The notes under the pieces: model-generated
The model's input: the letters and a program-made list of their open reading frames with translations, nothing else
Told to the model about the DNA's origin: nothing
Databases searched by the model: none
From: Anaerolineales bacterium
Lineage (GTDB): Bacteria > Chloroflexota > Anaerolineae > Anaerolineales > Villigracilaceae
Reading direction: 5' to 3'
Length of the DNA: 64,000 nt
Assembly (NCBI GenBank): GCA_030583905.1
Contig: CP129481.1
Span: forward strand, 3,130,136 to 3,194,135
Translations under genes and position numbers: made by a program
Shown: positions 1 to 8,740 of the stretch, one piece after another
How positions within the stretch are numbered: position 1 is the first letter of the stretch
How the letters are laid out: each line of letters begins with the position of its first letter

Positions 1-336
1 ATTTTTGGGACGAAATTTGCAAGTATATATCCACTATACGTACAAAAAGCGGAACGGAAAGACCGCACAAAAGAAGAAGTTGACCAGATCATCTGTTGGT
101 TGACCGGTTATGACCAAAAGGGCTTGCAGCAGCAAATAAAAAAGGAACATGATTTTGAAACCTTTTTCGCGCAAGCGCCAGCCATTCATCCAAACAGTTC
201 GCTCATCAAAGGCGTCGTGTGCGGCGTCCGCCTGGAAGAGATCGAAGATCCGCTGATGAAAAAGATACGCTATCTGGACAAGCTGATCGACGAACTCGCA
301 AGAGGAAAAGCGATGGAGAAGATTCTGCGGCAATAA
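1..336 (+). CDS. DUF2200 family protein, 5' end outside window
   Basis: The frame is open from base 1 to the TAA at 334-336 and reads [15 protein letters not shown], then [21 protein letters not shown] (here [13 protein letters not shown]) and a C-terminal [18 protein letters not shown]. This is the characteristic sequence of DUF2200, a small (~115 residue) cytosolic family of unknown function. About 111 residues are visible, so only a few N-terminal residues are missing. A TTG at 100 is an internal codon, not the start. No partner gene is visible. Family assignment is confident; function is unknown. Confidence 0.9.
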   Translation: MFGTKFASIYPLYVQKAERKDRTKEEVDQIICWLTGYDQKGLQQQIKKEHDFETFFAQAPAIHPNSSLIKGVVCGVRLEEIEDPLMKKIRYLDKLIDELARGKAMEKILRQ

Positions 337-361
337 GCCGTTACGCTCCGCTCGCTCCCTC

Positions 362-398
362 GAGCGCAGGTATCCTGTGAAGAATCACGCGGGACGAG
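362..398. repeat. Short hairpin repeat, copy 1
   Basis: A ~35-bp motif (GCGCAGGTATCC..., then GGGACGAG) contains an imperfect hairpin with arms TCCTGTG and CACGCGGGA. A second copy at 1885-1919 has a cleaner hairpin (TCCCGTG / CACGGGA). Both lie at the edges of accessory island 1. The next 500 bases (399-907) hold only repeats and no convincing gene. Confidence 0.6.
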
Positions 399-502
399 CG
401 CAGTGGAGGTGTTTGCTGTGGGGAAAGCGGGGCTGTTTTGCTTATGGAGCATGCGTCAAATCCCGTTTTGCTTGGCTAGAGCCTGGTTGCAGGATGGCTG
501 GG

Positions 503-589
503 TTGGTCGGGTAGTCTAATTAGTCTAACTGGTCTGAGTAGTCTGGGTGGTCGGATGGTCTGATTGGTCTAATTGGTCTGACTGGTCAG
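503..589. repeat. Degenerate tandem repeat of about 10 bp
   Basis: Around eight imperfect tandem copies of a unit close to TGGTCTGAxT / AGTCTAATT occur here, with variable spacing. This is a simple-sequence tract in a non-coding stretch. The fragment TGGTCGGATGGTC also occurs near 45366 upstream of accessory island 2. Unit length is irregular and there are no unique spacers, so it is not a CRISPR array. Confidence 0.6.
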
Positions 590-595
590 GGAAAT

Positions 596-662
596 GGAAC
601 CATATGGGAGCATATAGCGAGCATATAGGATGACTATAGGATGGTTATAGGATGACCGTTCG
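596..662 (+). repeat. Dispersed repeat A, copy 1 (left side of accessory island 1)
   Basis: The stretch begins GGAACCATATGGGAGCATAT, carries repeated CATATAGGATGA/TTATAGGATGA motifs and ends GGATGACCGTTCG. A shorter copy with the same two ends is at 45516-45560. Copy 1 contains two extra internal ATAGGATG units. Both copies lie upstream of an accessory gene set on the plus strand. 663-907 contains an imperfect GC-rich dyad near 840-870 but no gene. Confidence 0.7.
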
Positions 663-907
663 ATGCAGGGGGAATATTGCTTGATGCAAATTTAGTCTCG
701 AAGCTGGTCGAGAAGTTTTTTGCTTTTGGAGGGGTATCTGTTGTCCTGTTTTGCATGTTGACCTGCGGAAATTGTGTAGGTATAATCTGATAATAAACTA
801 ATTTATAGCAGTATATCACGATGCCTATGGTTTTACACCGCCGCCGTCTATAATCCGTTATGCGGTGGCGGTATATCCCCTAGTTAGCCCGCCCTCATCA
901 TAATAAT

Positions 908-1537
908 ATGCAAGAATCCAATCTTATTCCGCCCGAAAAGCAAGCAAAATTACAAATACTTATTGATCTGGTTGTACACTTTATGCCGTTAGAAAAATGG
1001 CGATTCAAAGAAAGCACTCGGCTTTTTAGTGAGTACAGACCAGATGTATCCCTTCCCTCAGGAAAAATGGTGTTACCTACGGTAATTTATGATTCTGAAC
1101 GTTGTCGCGTTATGTTTCTATTAGATCAGGAAAGATATAATGATGATTTGGTTATTTTTTATGGCAGAAAACATGCGCCAAATGACAAGAAACTGATGAA
1201 GTGGGATGGTGAAGAGTGTTATTGTTGGCATGGGCATGATTTTGATTTGGCGTTGAAATTTTTGGACGGCGTATCTCCTCGGGAAACAGCCCAAAAACGA
1301 TGGCCGTCTCACGGGGTACAAGAATTCCTAAAGTTAGGTTTAGACGAATCTATAGGGCAACCCGAATCTATGGTTAGAATGCACGCTGCTGTCTGGGAGT
1401 TTTATGGAAATCGTTTGTTTGATCTTTTTGATTTGCGCCGTTCTGAGTTATGGGCACAATATTCCCAGTTCGTTAGAGAGTTTTATGATTTATACGGAAG
1501 AAATCTAGCAGTGCCACCATTTGACAAAATTTGTTGA
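908..1537 (+). CDS. Hypothetical protein of accessory island 1
   Basis: This 209-codon ORF encodes a soluble protein that I do not recognise. It has no signal peptide or membrane segment. It is rich in aromatic residues, with a Cys/His/Trp cluster ECYCWHGHDFD near residue 103 and an aromatic C-terminal helix-rich part (WEFYGNRLFDLFDLRRSELW). No clear Shine-Dalgarno precedes the ATG. Base composition is clearly more AT-rich than the core genes further right, suggesting transfer. It is followed 45 bp later by repeat B copy 1. It may be a stand-alone cargo gene; function unknown. Confidence 0.6.
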   Translation: MQESNLIPPEKQAKLQILIDLVVHFMPLEKWRFKESTRLFSEYRPDVSLPSGKMVLPTVIYDSERCRVMFLLDQERYNDDLVIFYGRKHAPNDKKLMKWDGEECYCWHGHDFDLALKFLDGVSPRETAQKRWPSHGVQEFLKLGLDESIGQPESMVRMHAAVWEFYGNRLFDLFDLRRSELWAQYSQFVREFYDLYGRNLAVPPFDKIC

Positions 1538-1582
1538 AATGGCAGCTCTGAAAGGTTAGAATGTTTTAAAACGAAAAGCGGG

Positions 1583-1868
1583 CTACCGATAAATAGGAGT
1601 GTCAAGGGTGGAAGGTCACGAAGTTGAAAAATGATCTCAATCTGAAAAACGGTTCTGAATGGAAACCATTTGGAGCTGTTTTTTTGTCCCCGGTTGTCAG
1701 ATTCCCCACATACAGACAGCCTTCTCCGCCCCAGCCCTTTTTCTCTCGAGAGTGGGGTTTGTGCGGTCGAACGGGAAGACGATTGCTGTGTTGCAGTTCC
1801 GGTCGCAGTGCCAGGAGTGCGGGTGGTAGAATACGGTCAAGGCAGGCGTTTTTTCTGGTTGGACGGCT
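1583..1868 (+). repeat. Dispersed ~290-bp repeat B, copy 1
   Basis: Starts CTACCGATAAATAGGAGTG and is nearly identical to copies at 2565 and 47821. The most conserved part is 1765-1850 (GTGCGGTCGAACGGGAAGA ... GGTCAAGGCAGGCG). An AATGG-AAA-CCATT hairpin followed by a T-run near 1677-1686 could act as a weak terminator for the upstream gene. Copy 1 lacks about 25 bp present near the right end of the others. Short ORFs exist on both strands, but none is convincingly coding. 1869-1977 holds the hairpin repeat at 1885-1919. Confidence 0.85.
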
Positions 1869-1884
1869 TCGCCGTCCCTGCCCC

Positions 1885-1919
1885 AGCGCAGGTATCCCGT
1901 GAAAACCACACGGGACGAG
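1885..1919. repeat. Short hairpin repeat, copy 2
   Basis: Second copy of the element at 362-398. The arms TCCCGTG and CACGGGA pair perfectly around a 7-nt loop. It lies directly right of repeat B copy 1. Confidence 0.6.
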
Positions 1920-1977
1920 ACGCAAACCGTTGGGCAACCCCGTGCAAAATAAAATATAGAAAGATGGGTAAACTCGA

Positions 1978-2421
1978 ATGGATTTTTTTATCGTTCTTAG
2001 CATATTAGCATTCATCACAGTCGGAACTCCCAAATTACTTGAAAAAATGGAAAGTATATTTCTTTATCCTTCCCAAACTGGCAATCAGAATCATGACTTA
2101 AATTTTCAAGAACGCCAGAATACCTCTAGCAATGAAAGCAAATTTGACCGAACTAATGCTGTCCTCATATCAATCGTGGGGATATTATTACTTCTAACTT
2201 TCCTTTCTATTATGCCCATAGGTATTACCATTCTTGCACTTTCTGCAATCTTCCTCATAGGCTTCATAAGATTCAAATATTTATATTCAGACTTGCCATC
2301 AGGTTGGAGAATAACTATCATGTATTTAATAATAATTCTATTGGCACTAGTGGCATATTATATTGTATTGGCTAGTCTTGGATTTTTTATTTTTTGCTGT
2401 ACTGATTTCTATGCTGATTAG
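1978..2421 (+). CDS. Small hypothetical membrane protein
   Basis: The 147-codon ORF encodes a protein with a hydrophobic N-terminal segment (residues 1-15), a polar middle rich in Asn, Gln and Ser (31-57), then three or four hydrophobic helices (about 62-84, 86-100, 111-135 and the C terminus). It is likely an inner-membrane protein of unknown function. There is no clear ribosome site. It is AT-rich like its neighbours and lies between two copies of repeat B, so it sits like cargo in a repeated unit. I do not recognise the family. Confidence 0.5.
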   Translation: MDFFIVLSILAFITVGTPKLLEKMESIFLYPSQTGNQNHDLNFQERQNTSSNESKFDRTNAVLISIVGILLLLTFLSIMPIGITILALSAIFLIGFIRFKYLYSDLPSGWRITIMYLIIILLALVAYYIVLASLGFFIFCCTDFYAD

Positions 2422-2564
2422 TAGTGATTAAAGGATGCCTACTCTCAAAATGAAATAAAATATTTGTTTCAAAAAGATATATTCGTTTACTCTTTTACAA
2501 GTGTCTTCCGATTTCATGAATAATAGATTACCTTTAGCAAAGGTTTTGGTAAGCAAGCAGGTTG

Positions 2565-2894
2565 CCCACCGATAAATAGGAGTGTCAAGGGTGGAAGGTC
2601 ACGAAGTTGAAAAATGATCTCAATCTGAAAAACGGTTCTGAATGGAAACCATTTGGAGCTGTTTTTTTGTCTCCGGTTGTCAGATTCCCCACACACAGAC
2701 AGCCTTCCCCGTCCCCGCCCTTTTCTCTCAGTGTGGAGTTGGTGCGGTCGAACGGGAAGACGGTCGCTGTGTTGCAGTTCCGGTCGCAGTGCCAGGAGTG
2801 CGGGTGGTAGAATACGGTCAAGGCAGGCGTTTTCCCTGGGCTGTCGTCCAGGACAGGCTGGCTGGCTGGTTTCGCCGGGGGGAAAGATATCGGT
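2565..2894 (+). repeat. Dispersed ~290-bp repeat B, copy 2
   Basis: Same element as at 1583 and 47821, about 140 bp 3' of the membrane-protein gene. This copy has an extended right end that contains TATCGGTG (2887-2894), the inverse of CACCGATA at its left end (2566-2573); the other copies do not show this. The GTCCAGGACAGGCTGGCTGG segment near 2845 is shared with copy 3. 2895-3085 carries no gene that I can support. Confidence 0.85.
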
Positions 2895-3085
2895 GCAGCT
2901 CCCCGCCAAAATACTTGATTTCTTATGTAAATAGATGTACTCTTTTTATGGATGCTAATCTACATCTCAAGCATTTCATCTGGTTCCAACTTTTCTCTCA
3001 TCTCGAACAGGATCCACTCCCACACCATTAACTACTGGGCTGACATGAAAGACCTAATCGAATGAATACATCAAGGAGTTTCAAA

Positions 3086-3511
3086 ATGCTTGAACCTTTC
3101 TATTTCGTTCTAGGTCTTATAAACAGCCTGTTTCTGATTTTCATCTTTCTTATTCGCAAGGATCATCTTGATCTACTGCAAAGAATTGGATGGACATATT
3201 TCTTATTAGCGATTCCGGCCATTTATGCGATTTTCCTTGTCCAACACGAGCATAAGACACTACGATACACCATCTTTCTGGGAATCTTTCTGGCATTTCT
3301 GGCGATCGAAGCTTTGTATGACTGGATATTGAAGATTCCGTTCCGAGAGACGATGAATTGGAAACAATTGGCGCCATATGTCGCGCTCTACATCTCGATG
3401 AATTATGGATTTGTTGTAATGACTTGGAAATATTATTCCGTGCCGTACGGGATCATTCTGCTTGTTCTTTTTGTTATCCAAATCATCGTAAATATAGTCA
3501 CGCATTCTTAA
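3086..3511 (+). CDS. Hypothetical multi-pass membrane protein
   Basis: The product is 141 residues with four or five hydrophobic segments (about residues 5-24, 36-54, 62-79, 99-117 and 118-137) and short charged loops, so it is an integral membrane protein. The start is set at the ATG of MLEPFYF because AAGGAG (3073-3078) lies 7 nt upstream; an in-frame ATG at 3062 sits before that site. Family not recognised. It lies in the AT-rich accessory island and is not directly followed by repeat B. 3512-3685 has no gene; GTTAGGT at 3536 is noted under rejected items. Confidence 0.55.
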   Translation: MLEPFYFVLGLINSLFLIFIFLIRKDHLDLLQRIGWTYFLLAIPAIYAIFLVQHEHKTLRYTIFLGIFLAFLAIEALYDWILKIPFRETMNWKQLAPYVALYISMNYGFVVMTWKYYSVPYGIILLVLFVIQIIVNIVTHS

Positions 3512-3685
3512 GGCATAATCAAAAAGTGTTGTAAGGTTAGGTGTGTTCGTTGCGGTAAAAAAAGCGCCAACACAGCGTCCCGAGGAGCACCGGTATAATA
3601 ATACTCCCTGCGTCCACGATAGGATGCAGTCGAGTCCCTTCTGTGAAGTCAGGTTTTTGTTTTGAAAGATCGAACAGGTGATGAA

Positions 3686-4750
3686 ATGTCAAATCCGTAC
3701 GAAAAAATAATCCTACAGGGAGCATCTATATGGAATCAATGGCGGAAAGAAAACATGGAGTCCGTCCATTTTGCCAACCCGGTATGGTATGACTGCCCCG
3801 ACAGAAACGGCGTACAGATCAAGGGCAGAAACAGGCTCGATTTCAGCGGGTTGGAGTTGACCAATGTTTCGATTCACAATGCGTTTGCTGAGGGATTAAA
3901 TATACAAGGTTCAAAAATCGCCCATTGCCATTTTGAAGAGGGCAATTTTGCGGGGGCTGATTTTTCCAATGCAGAGTTTGTCAATACAACGTTCAATAAG
4001 ACCATTCTAGCTGACGCGAATTTTGACGGCGCATCATTCGTCAATTGCAATCTCAACAGGATAAATATAACGAATGCAAATTTCTGTCTCAGGGAGATCA
4101 GGGAAACAGTGGTGTACGGTGTTTCCGCCTGGGATCTAAAAACATGCGATGAAATGAAACAATCAAGATTGATCATTGAAAAAACATATGAACTTTATTC
4201 CGACATCATCGCCAACGGAAAAATACCCTTGATGGTGGATAATATCGAGCTGGCTCAATTCATCTATTACCTGTCCAACCATAAAAAAATGCGCGATGTA
4301 CTGAACATCTTGAATGCAAAGGGAGTTTTGCTCCTCGGGCAATTTAAGGATGGAGGGCTTGAACGTTTATACAAGCTGTACGACTGGTTAAAGGAAAAAA
4401 ACTACATGCCCATGATCTTTGACTTTGAAAGACCGGTCAACATGGATTACACAGAGACTGTCATTACAATGGCAGGTTTGTCAAAAATGATCATTGCAGA
4501 TTTATCGGGCGGTTCTGTGCCGCAGGAATTGCACGCAACATTGACAAATTTCCAAAAGCCGATCATTGCATATTCCAAAACAGGGGCATACAGCATGTTT
4601 AAAGACCTGAAAAGAAAAAACCCGTACGCTTTCGACTTTGAATATACTGATGACGCTGATTTATTTACAAAAATGGACACCAACCTGAAAGAAGCCGACA
4701 AAGGACTTGTTCAAATAATTCACGATCTAGCTGAAACATATAGAAACTAG
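3686..4750 (+). CDS. Pentapeptide-repeat protein with C-terminal TIR-like domain
   Basis: 354 residues. Residues about 50-125 contain pentapeptide repeats (A/C-D/N-L/F-x-x), for example FAGADFSNAEF and LADANFDGASF, which fold as a right-handed quadrilateral helix. Residues about 210-350 begin KGVLLLGQF and contain YMPMIFDFERP, ETVITMAGLSKMIIADLSGGSVPQEL and IIAYS. This Rossmann-like pattern matches the TIR-like nucleotide-binding domain often fused to pentapeptide repeats. AGGTGA at 3676 favours the ATG at 3686 over an upstream TTG. A role in signalling or immunity is inference only. A short remnant resembling the start of repeat B follows at 4763. Confidence 0.75.
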   Translation: MSNPYEKIILQGASIWNQWRKENMESVHFANPVWYDCPDRNGVQIKGRNRLDFSGLELTNVSIHNAFAEGLNIQGSKIAHCHFEEGNFAGADFSNAEFVNTTFNKTILADANFDGASFVNCNLNRINITNANFCLREIRETVVYGVSAWDLKTCDEMKQSRLIIEKTYELYSDIIANGKIPLMVDNIELAQFIYYLSNHKKMRDVLNILNAKGVLLLGQFKDGGLERLYKLYDWLKEKNYMPMIFDFERPVNMDYTETVITMAGLSKMIIADLSGGSVPQELHATLTNFQKPIIAYSKTGAYSMFKDLKRKNPYAFDFEYTDDADLFTKMDTNLKEADKGLVQIIHDLAETYRN

Positions 4751-4762
4751 GTATGGGTCACT

Positions 4763-4800
4763 GCCTACCGATCAACAGCAGTGTCTCCAAAAAGGGGTGA
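4763..4800 (+). repeat. Possible remnant of the left end of repeat B
   Basis: GCCTACCGATCAACAGCAG, followed by GTGTC and AAAAGGGGTGA, resembles the first ~35 bp of repeat B (CTACCGATAAATAGGAG, GTGTC, AAGGGTGG). It lies 12 bp 3' of the pentapeptide/TIR-like gene, the position repeat B takes after other accessory genes. The match is short and degenerate. Confidence 0.4.
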
Positions 4801-4830
4801 GTAAAAAAGCTTAGAAAGACAGCCAGACAT

Positions 4831-4867
4831 AAAAGCGGTTCGGAGTTTACTCCGAACCGCTTTTTTT
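4831..4867. terminator. Bidirectional rho-independent terminator
   Basis: Strong hairpin with 15-base arms from AAAAGCGG to CGGAG, loop TTTA, followed by seven T and preceded by a run of A. It lies between the convergent pentapeptide gene and malQ and can serve both strands. Confidence 0.9.
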
Positions 4868-4902
4868 CATTCAATCTGCGATGGAACAGCATCCACCGCT
4901 TG

Positions 4903-6408
4903 CTATCGCAGCGTCATCCAGTTCAGATCCCGCAGTCCAGCCGCCAGATCATCGCGTAGATCGTCGTCGCTCATGCGCCATTCCCAGTTACCGCCCAGTT
5001 TGCTGGGGAAGTTCATGCGCGCCTCGCCGCCGAGACTGAGCACATCCTGCATCGGCGTGATCGCGAACACCGCCACAGATTTCCACACCGCGCGGATCAA
5101 GTCCCAGGCGAAGTCGTGACCGTCCACGCCGAGATAACGGCGGGCAAAGTCCCTTTCATGCTCCGGCGCGGAATTGAACCAGCCGATGGCAGTGTCATTG
5201 TCATGCGTGCCGGTGTACGCCACGCAGTTGGGGATGTAATTATGCGGCAGGAAGGGATTATCGGGACCCGAAAAGGCGAACTGCAAGACCTTCATACCCG
5301 GCAGGTCAAAGGCTGCCAGCAGTTCGATCACATCGGGGGTGACGACGCCCAAATCCTCGGCAATGATGGGCAGACCCGCGCTGGGCGCGACCAAGCCGTC
5401 TTCGAGATATGCCTGTACAGCGTTGAACAGGTCGTGCGCGGGACCGGGCACCCAGCGCCCATTTTCGGCGGTCGCTTCACCGGCAGGGATCTCATAGTAG
5501 CCCGCAAACCCGCGGAAGTGGTCAAAGCGCAGGATGTCCATAAAAGCCAGTGACGCCCGCACGCGCGAAAGCCACCACTTGTATCCTTCTTTTTTGTGCA
5601 CTTCCCAGTTATAGAGCGGATTGCCCCACAACTGCCCCGTCGCCGAGAACGCATCCGGCGGGACGCCCGCCACCACGGTCGGGTTGCCGGTTTCGTCAAG
5701 ATAGAACAGTTCGGGGTTCGCCCATACATCCGCCGAGTCGTACGCAACGAAGATCGGAATGTCGCCGACGATCTGGATGCCCTTTCCGTTGGCATACTTG
5801 CGCACCCTCTCCCACTGACGGAAGAACAGGAATTGATAGAATGAATGCCGCTGGATGTCCTCCGCCAACTCCTTTCGGGCTTTGGTCAGCGCGGATTTTT
5901 TACGGGACCTCAGCGCTTCGCTCCACCCGTTCCATGCTCCGCCGCCATTGGCTTCTTTCAACGCCATGAACAGGGCAAAGTCATCCAGCCAGGAGGCGTT
6001 CTGTGCGCAGAAATAGTCGAAGGCTTGGCGCAGATTTTCAGGATGGGCTTGGAAGCGGGAAAAAGCCTTGAGCAGAAGGTCAAGCTTTTTTGGAATGAGC
6101 AAGCCGAAATCTATTTTTGAAGCGGGCAGGTCCTTGAGCAGATCCACGTCATCCTGAGTCACCAATCCATCGGTCAACAGGTCATCGGGGCTGATCAAAT
6201 AGGGATTGCCCGCAAAGGCGGAGAAGCATTGATAAGGCGAATCGCCGTAGCCCGTAGGACCGAGCGGCAGGATCTGCCAGAGTTTGCAGCCCGTGGACGC
6301 GAGCCAGTCCACAAAACGATACGCCTGCGGACCGAGATCGCCGATGCCGTAAGGACCGGGCAGGCTGGTGGGATGGAGAAGAATGCCGGAAGAACGTTTG
6401 AATGCCAT
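4903..6408 (-). CDS. malQ: 4-alpha-glucanotransferase (amylomaltase, GH77)
   Basis: 501 residues, the usual length for the short amylomaltases. It transfers alpha-1,4-glucan segments between malto-oligosaccharides in the cytosol. Visible signatures: N-terminal SSGILLHPTSLPGPYGIGDLG, the nucleophile region ILRFDHFRGF (Asp296), acid/base PIIAEDLG (Glu351) and the third acidic residue in TGTHDND (Asp403). It is the last gene of a minus-strand group ppk2-glgA-malQ, separated from glgA by ~80 bp that contain a palindromic repeat. The grouping implies glycogen or maltodextrin metabolism. Confidence 0.97.
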   Translation of the reverse strand: MAFKRSSGILLHPTSLPGPYGIGDLGPQAYRFVDWLASTGCKLWQILPLGPTGYGDSPYQCFSAFAGNPYLISPDDLLTDGLVTQDDVDLLKDLPASKIDFGLLIPKKLDLLLKAFSRFQAHPENLRQAFDYFCAQNASWLDDFALFMALKEANGGGAWNGWSEALRSRKKSALTKARKELAEDIQRHSFYQFLFFRQWERVRKYANGKGIQIVGDIPIFVAYDSADVWANPELFYLDETGNPTVVAGVPPDAFSATGQLWGNPLYNWEVHKKEGYKWWLSRVRASLAFMDILRFDHFRGFAGYYEIPAGEATAENGRWVPGPAHDLFNAVQAYLEDGLVAPSAGLPIIAEDLGVVTPDVIELLAAFDLPGMKVLQFAFSGPDNPFLPHNYIPNCVAYTGTHDNDTAIGWFNSAPEHERDFARRYLGVDGHDFAWDLIRAVWKSVAVFAITPMQDVLSLGGEARMNFPSKLGGNWEWRMSDDDLRDDLAAGLRDLNWMTLR

Positions 6409-6418
6409 GTTAACCTAT

Positions 6419-6486
6419 GTCATTGCGAGCGGCGATGGTGGTGGAGTAGGACGAAGTCCGTATCGAGACCGCCGCGAAGCAATCTC
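6419..6486. repeat. Composite palindromic dispersed repeat
   Basis: Outer arms GTCATTGCGAGCGGC and CGCGAAGCAATCTC enclose GGTGGTGGAGTAG ... GTATCGAGACC. The inner part belongs to a family also seen near 16606, 18168, 52148, 52257 and 60347; the outer part recurs near 60436. It lies in the glgA-malQ gap. Confidence 0.65.
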
Positions 6487-6490
6487 AAAA

Positions 6491-7912
6491 TTATTTCACC
6501 AACGACAAATACAATTTCAAATACTCGCGCGCCGAGGCTTCCCACGAGAAGTCCTGCGCCATGCCTGCATACTGGAGTTTCTGCCACGCTTCCTTGTCGC
6601 CATAGACCTTGATCGCGTTCTTAACCGCGCCAATCAATGACATGTGATGCGCCTTTTCGAAGATAAAGCCGGTCTCGTTGTGCCTGACCGTATCCTTCAA
6701 ACCGCCCGCCGCGCGCGCCACAGGGACACAGCCGTAACGCATCGCGATCATCTGCGCCAGACCGCACGGCTCGTAACGCGACGGCATCAGCAGCATGTCC
6801 GCGCCGGCATAGATCTGACGCGCAAGCGCAGCATCGAAGCGCACTTCCACTTTGATCTTTTCAGGGAACGCCGTTTGCAAGGCGCGCGCCGCTTCTTCCA
6901 GCTTCGGGTCGCCTGTGCCAAGGATGACCGCTTGAAAATTGACGCTCTTCATGCTCTTCAAGGCGGTGAAAGCAAGGTCGATCCCCTTTTGCACGTCCAT
7001 GCGCGAAATGACAGCCAGCAGTGGAATGTCCGGGTCGTTCGCCAGCCCGAGTTTGTCCTGCAACATGCCTTTGTTCTCGGCGCGTCGTTTCAATGTGTCG
7101 ATATTGTAGTTAACCCCGATGAATTTATCGTACGTGGGATCAAAGGAAGCAGTATCGATGCCATTCAAGATGCCGCTCAAGGTCTCCTGCCGCAGATTCA
7201 AAAAGTCGTGCAAACCACAGCCGAACTCCTCGGTCAGAACTTCCCTGGCATAACTCGGCGAGACCGCCACGATCGCATCCGACGCCCACAGCCCCAGCGG
7301 AAGCGGCATCACGCGCGCCCATTCCGGCAGGTCGGTCTGCGCAAGTTTCACCCCATACTCATCGAGAATGCCGCTGATGTCGGGTCCCATAAAGGGCAGG
7401 TTGTGAAGCGTCACCATGCCAGCCACATGCCGCGCGCCCGCCTCCCAGCGTTTGGTCAGGTTGCCATACACGCTCGCCGCCGTATGCCAGTCATTGGCAT
7501 GCACGATATCCGGCGTCCAGTTGACCTGGTTCGGAAGTTCCAGCGCAGCCAGCGAAAAGAAGGTGTACTTCTCCGCATCCAGTTTGGAGTCGAGCGAATA
7601 GACAGAACCGTTCGCGCGGATCGGATCACCGTTGATGAGATAGACCGGCATCCCGTCCAGCACGGTCTCGAACGCCTCCACCTCGACCTCGGAACTGCCG
7701 CGCGGGATCGGGAAGATTCCCAACGCCTTGAGATTCTCCGCCCTCACCACCGGGTGATATGGCAGCACCAGCCGTACATCCAGTTTGATCTCATCGTTGG
7801 AAAGCGCGCGTAGGGCGCGGGGAAGCGACCCCGCCACGTCGCCAAGTCCGCCGACCTTCACGAACGGATCGGCTTCGGCGGCGAGAAAAAGTACATTGAT
7901 CGTCTTGGGCAT
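6491..7912 (-). CDS. glgA: Glycogen/starch synthase (GT5)
   Basis: 473 residues, normal for bacterial GlgA, which elongates alpha-1,4-glucan from ADP-glucose. It shows the N-terminal nucleotide-sugar motif KVGGLGDV (residues 19-26), the GT-B hinge region with LLAVISRMDVQKGIDL and the C-terminal PSRYEPCGLAQMIAMRYG motif with the conserved Glu for sugar-nucleotide binding. It starts 9 bp after the stop of ppk2, so the two are probably co-transcribed. No branching enzyme or ADP-glucose pyrophosphorylase is in this window. Confidence 0.96.
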   Translation of the reverse strand: MPKTINVLFLAAEADPFVKVGGLGDVAGSLPRALRALSNDEIKLDVRLVLPYHPVVRAENLKALGIFPIPRGSSEVEVEAFETVLDGMPVYLINGDPIRANGSVYSLDSKLDAEKYTFFSLAALELPNQVNWTPDIVHANDWHTAASVYGNLTKRWEAGARHVAGMVTLHNLPFMGPDISGILDEYGVKLAQTDLPEWARVMPLPLGLWASDAIVAVSPSYAREVLTEEFGCGLHDFLNLRQETLSGILNGIDTASFDPTYDKFIGVNYNIDTLKRRAENKGMLQDKLGLANDPDIPLLAVISRMDVQKGIDLAFTALKSMKSVNFQAVILGTGDPKLEEAARALQTAFPEKIKVEVRFDAALARQIYAGADMLLMPSRYEPCGLAQMIAMRYGCVPVARAAGGLKDTVRHNETGFIFEKAHHMSLIGAVKNAIKVYGDKEAWQKLQYAGMAQDFSWEASAREYLKLYLSLVK

Positions 7913-7921
7913 ATTCTGATT

Positions 7922-8725
7922 TTACTCGACCACGACCCCGTCAAGATCGTCCTTGGGTTTGGGGAAGTCCATTTTCAAGCTTTTTAGCGTATCCACCAAA
8001 ATCGTGGAAATGACCAGGTCGCGATACCATTTGCGGTCCGCGGGCACGATGTACCACGGCGCATGTTTTGTGCTGGTCTCGTTGATGGCATCCTCATAAG
8101 CGTTCTGATAATCGTCCCACAACTTGCGTTCTTCCAGATCGCCGAGACTGAACTTCCAATGCTTGGTCGGGTCATCGAGTCGGGCTTGCAGGCGTTCCTT
8201 CTGCTCGTCCTTGCTGATGTGCAGGAAGAACTTCAGGATGGTCGTGCCGTTCTCCGCCAGCATCCGCTCAAAATCGTTGATCTGGGCATACCGCTTCGAC
8301 CACACGGATTTCGGCGCCAAATTCCGCACGCGCACCACCAGCACATCCTCGTAGTGACTGCGGTTGAAGATCACCACCTCACCGTTGGCGGGCGTCACCT
8401 TGTGGATGCGCCATAGAAAATCATGCGCCAACTCCTGCGCCGTCGGCACCTTGAAGCTCGCCACCTTCACGCCCTGCGGATTCACCCCATCGAACACGCG
8501 CCGGATCGCCCCATCCTTGCCGCCCGTGTCCATCGCCTGCAGCACGACCAGCACCTTGTGCTTGCCTTCGGCGTACAACAACTCCTGCAGCGCCTGCAAT
8601 TCCTCATTTAATTCCTGAACTGACTTCAAACCGTCCTTTTTGCCGCCCTCAAAATCCCCCGTATCGCCCGGATCCCACTCCGCAAGCTTGATCTTCTTCC
8701 CCGGTTCAACCAGATATTGTTTCAT
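7922..8725 (-). CDS. ppk2: Polyphosphate kinase 2 family protein
   Basis: 267 residues from the ATG preceded by GGAGG; a TTG one codon earlier is less likely. PPK2 enzymes transfer phosphate between polyphosphate and nucleotides. Walker A-like DTGGKDG (Lys70), the Arg-rich lid GAIRRVF, VFNRSHYEDVLVVRV (Walker B region) and the C-terminal DFPKP segment are all present. The sequence resembles the PPK2 subgroup acting as polyP:AMP or polyP:ADP phosphotransferase, but the preferred nucleotide cannot be decided by eye. The adjacency to glgA suggests shared control of energy and carbon stores. Confidence 0.93.
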   Translation of the reverse strand: MKQYLVEPGKKIKLAEWDPGDTGDFEGGKKDGLKSVQELNEELQALQELLYAEGKHKVLVVLQAMDTGGKDGAIRRVFDGVNPQGVKVASFKVPTAQELAHDFLWRIHKVTPANGEVVIFNRSHYEDVLVVRVRNLAPKSVWSKRYAQINDFERMLAENGTTILKFFLHISKDEQKERLQARLDDPTKHWKFSLGDLEERKLWDDYQNAYEDAINETSTKHAPWYIVPADRKWYRDLVISTILVDTLKSLKMDFPKPKDDLDGVVVE

Positions 8726-8740
8726 CAAACCTCCGAACGT

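Noticed and set aside
503..589. CRISPR-like tandem array
   Set aside because: Units of ~10 bp with irregular length and no unique spacers of constant size; no cas genes.
2566..2894. 8-bp terminal inverted repeats (CACCGATA/TATCGGTG) making repeat B copy 2 a complete transposon-like element
   Set aside because: The right-end octamer is missing in the other two copies and no target-site duplication is seen.
840..3542. Possible integron attC-like sites: GC-rich dyad near 840-870, GTTGGGC at 1929 and GTTAGGT at 3536 in a same-strand array of small genes
   Set aside because: The core heptamers are short enough to occur by chance, no paired R''/L'' boxes with extrahelical bases could be aligned, and no integrase is in the window. 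The cassette-like layout is explained better by repeats A and B.
6644..7813. Long plus-strand ORF of 389 codons opposite glgA
   Set aside because: It is the antisense shadow of a clear glycogen synthase gene, rich in Arg and His as expected for such shadows, with no family features.
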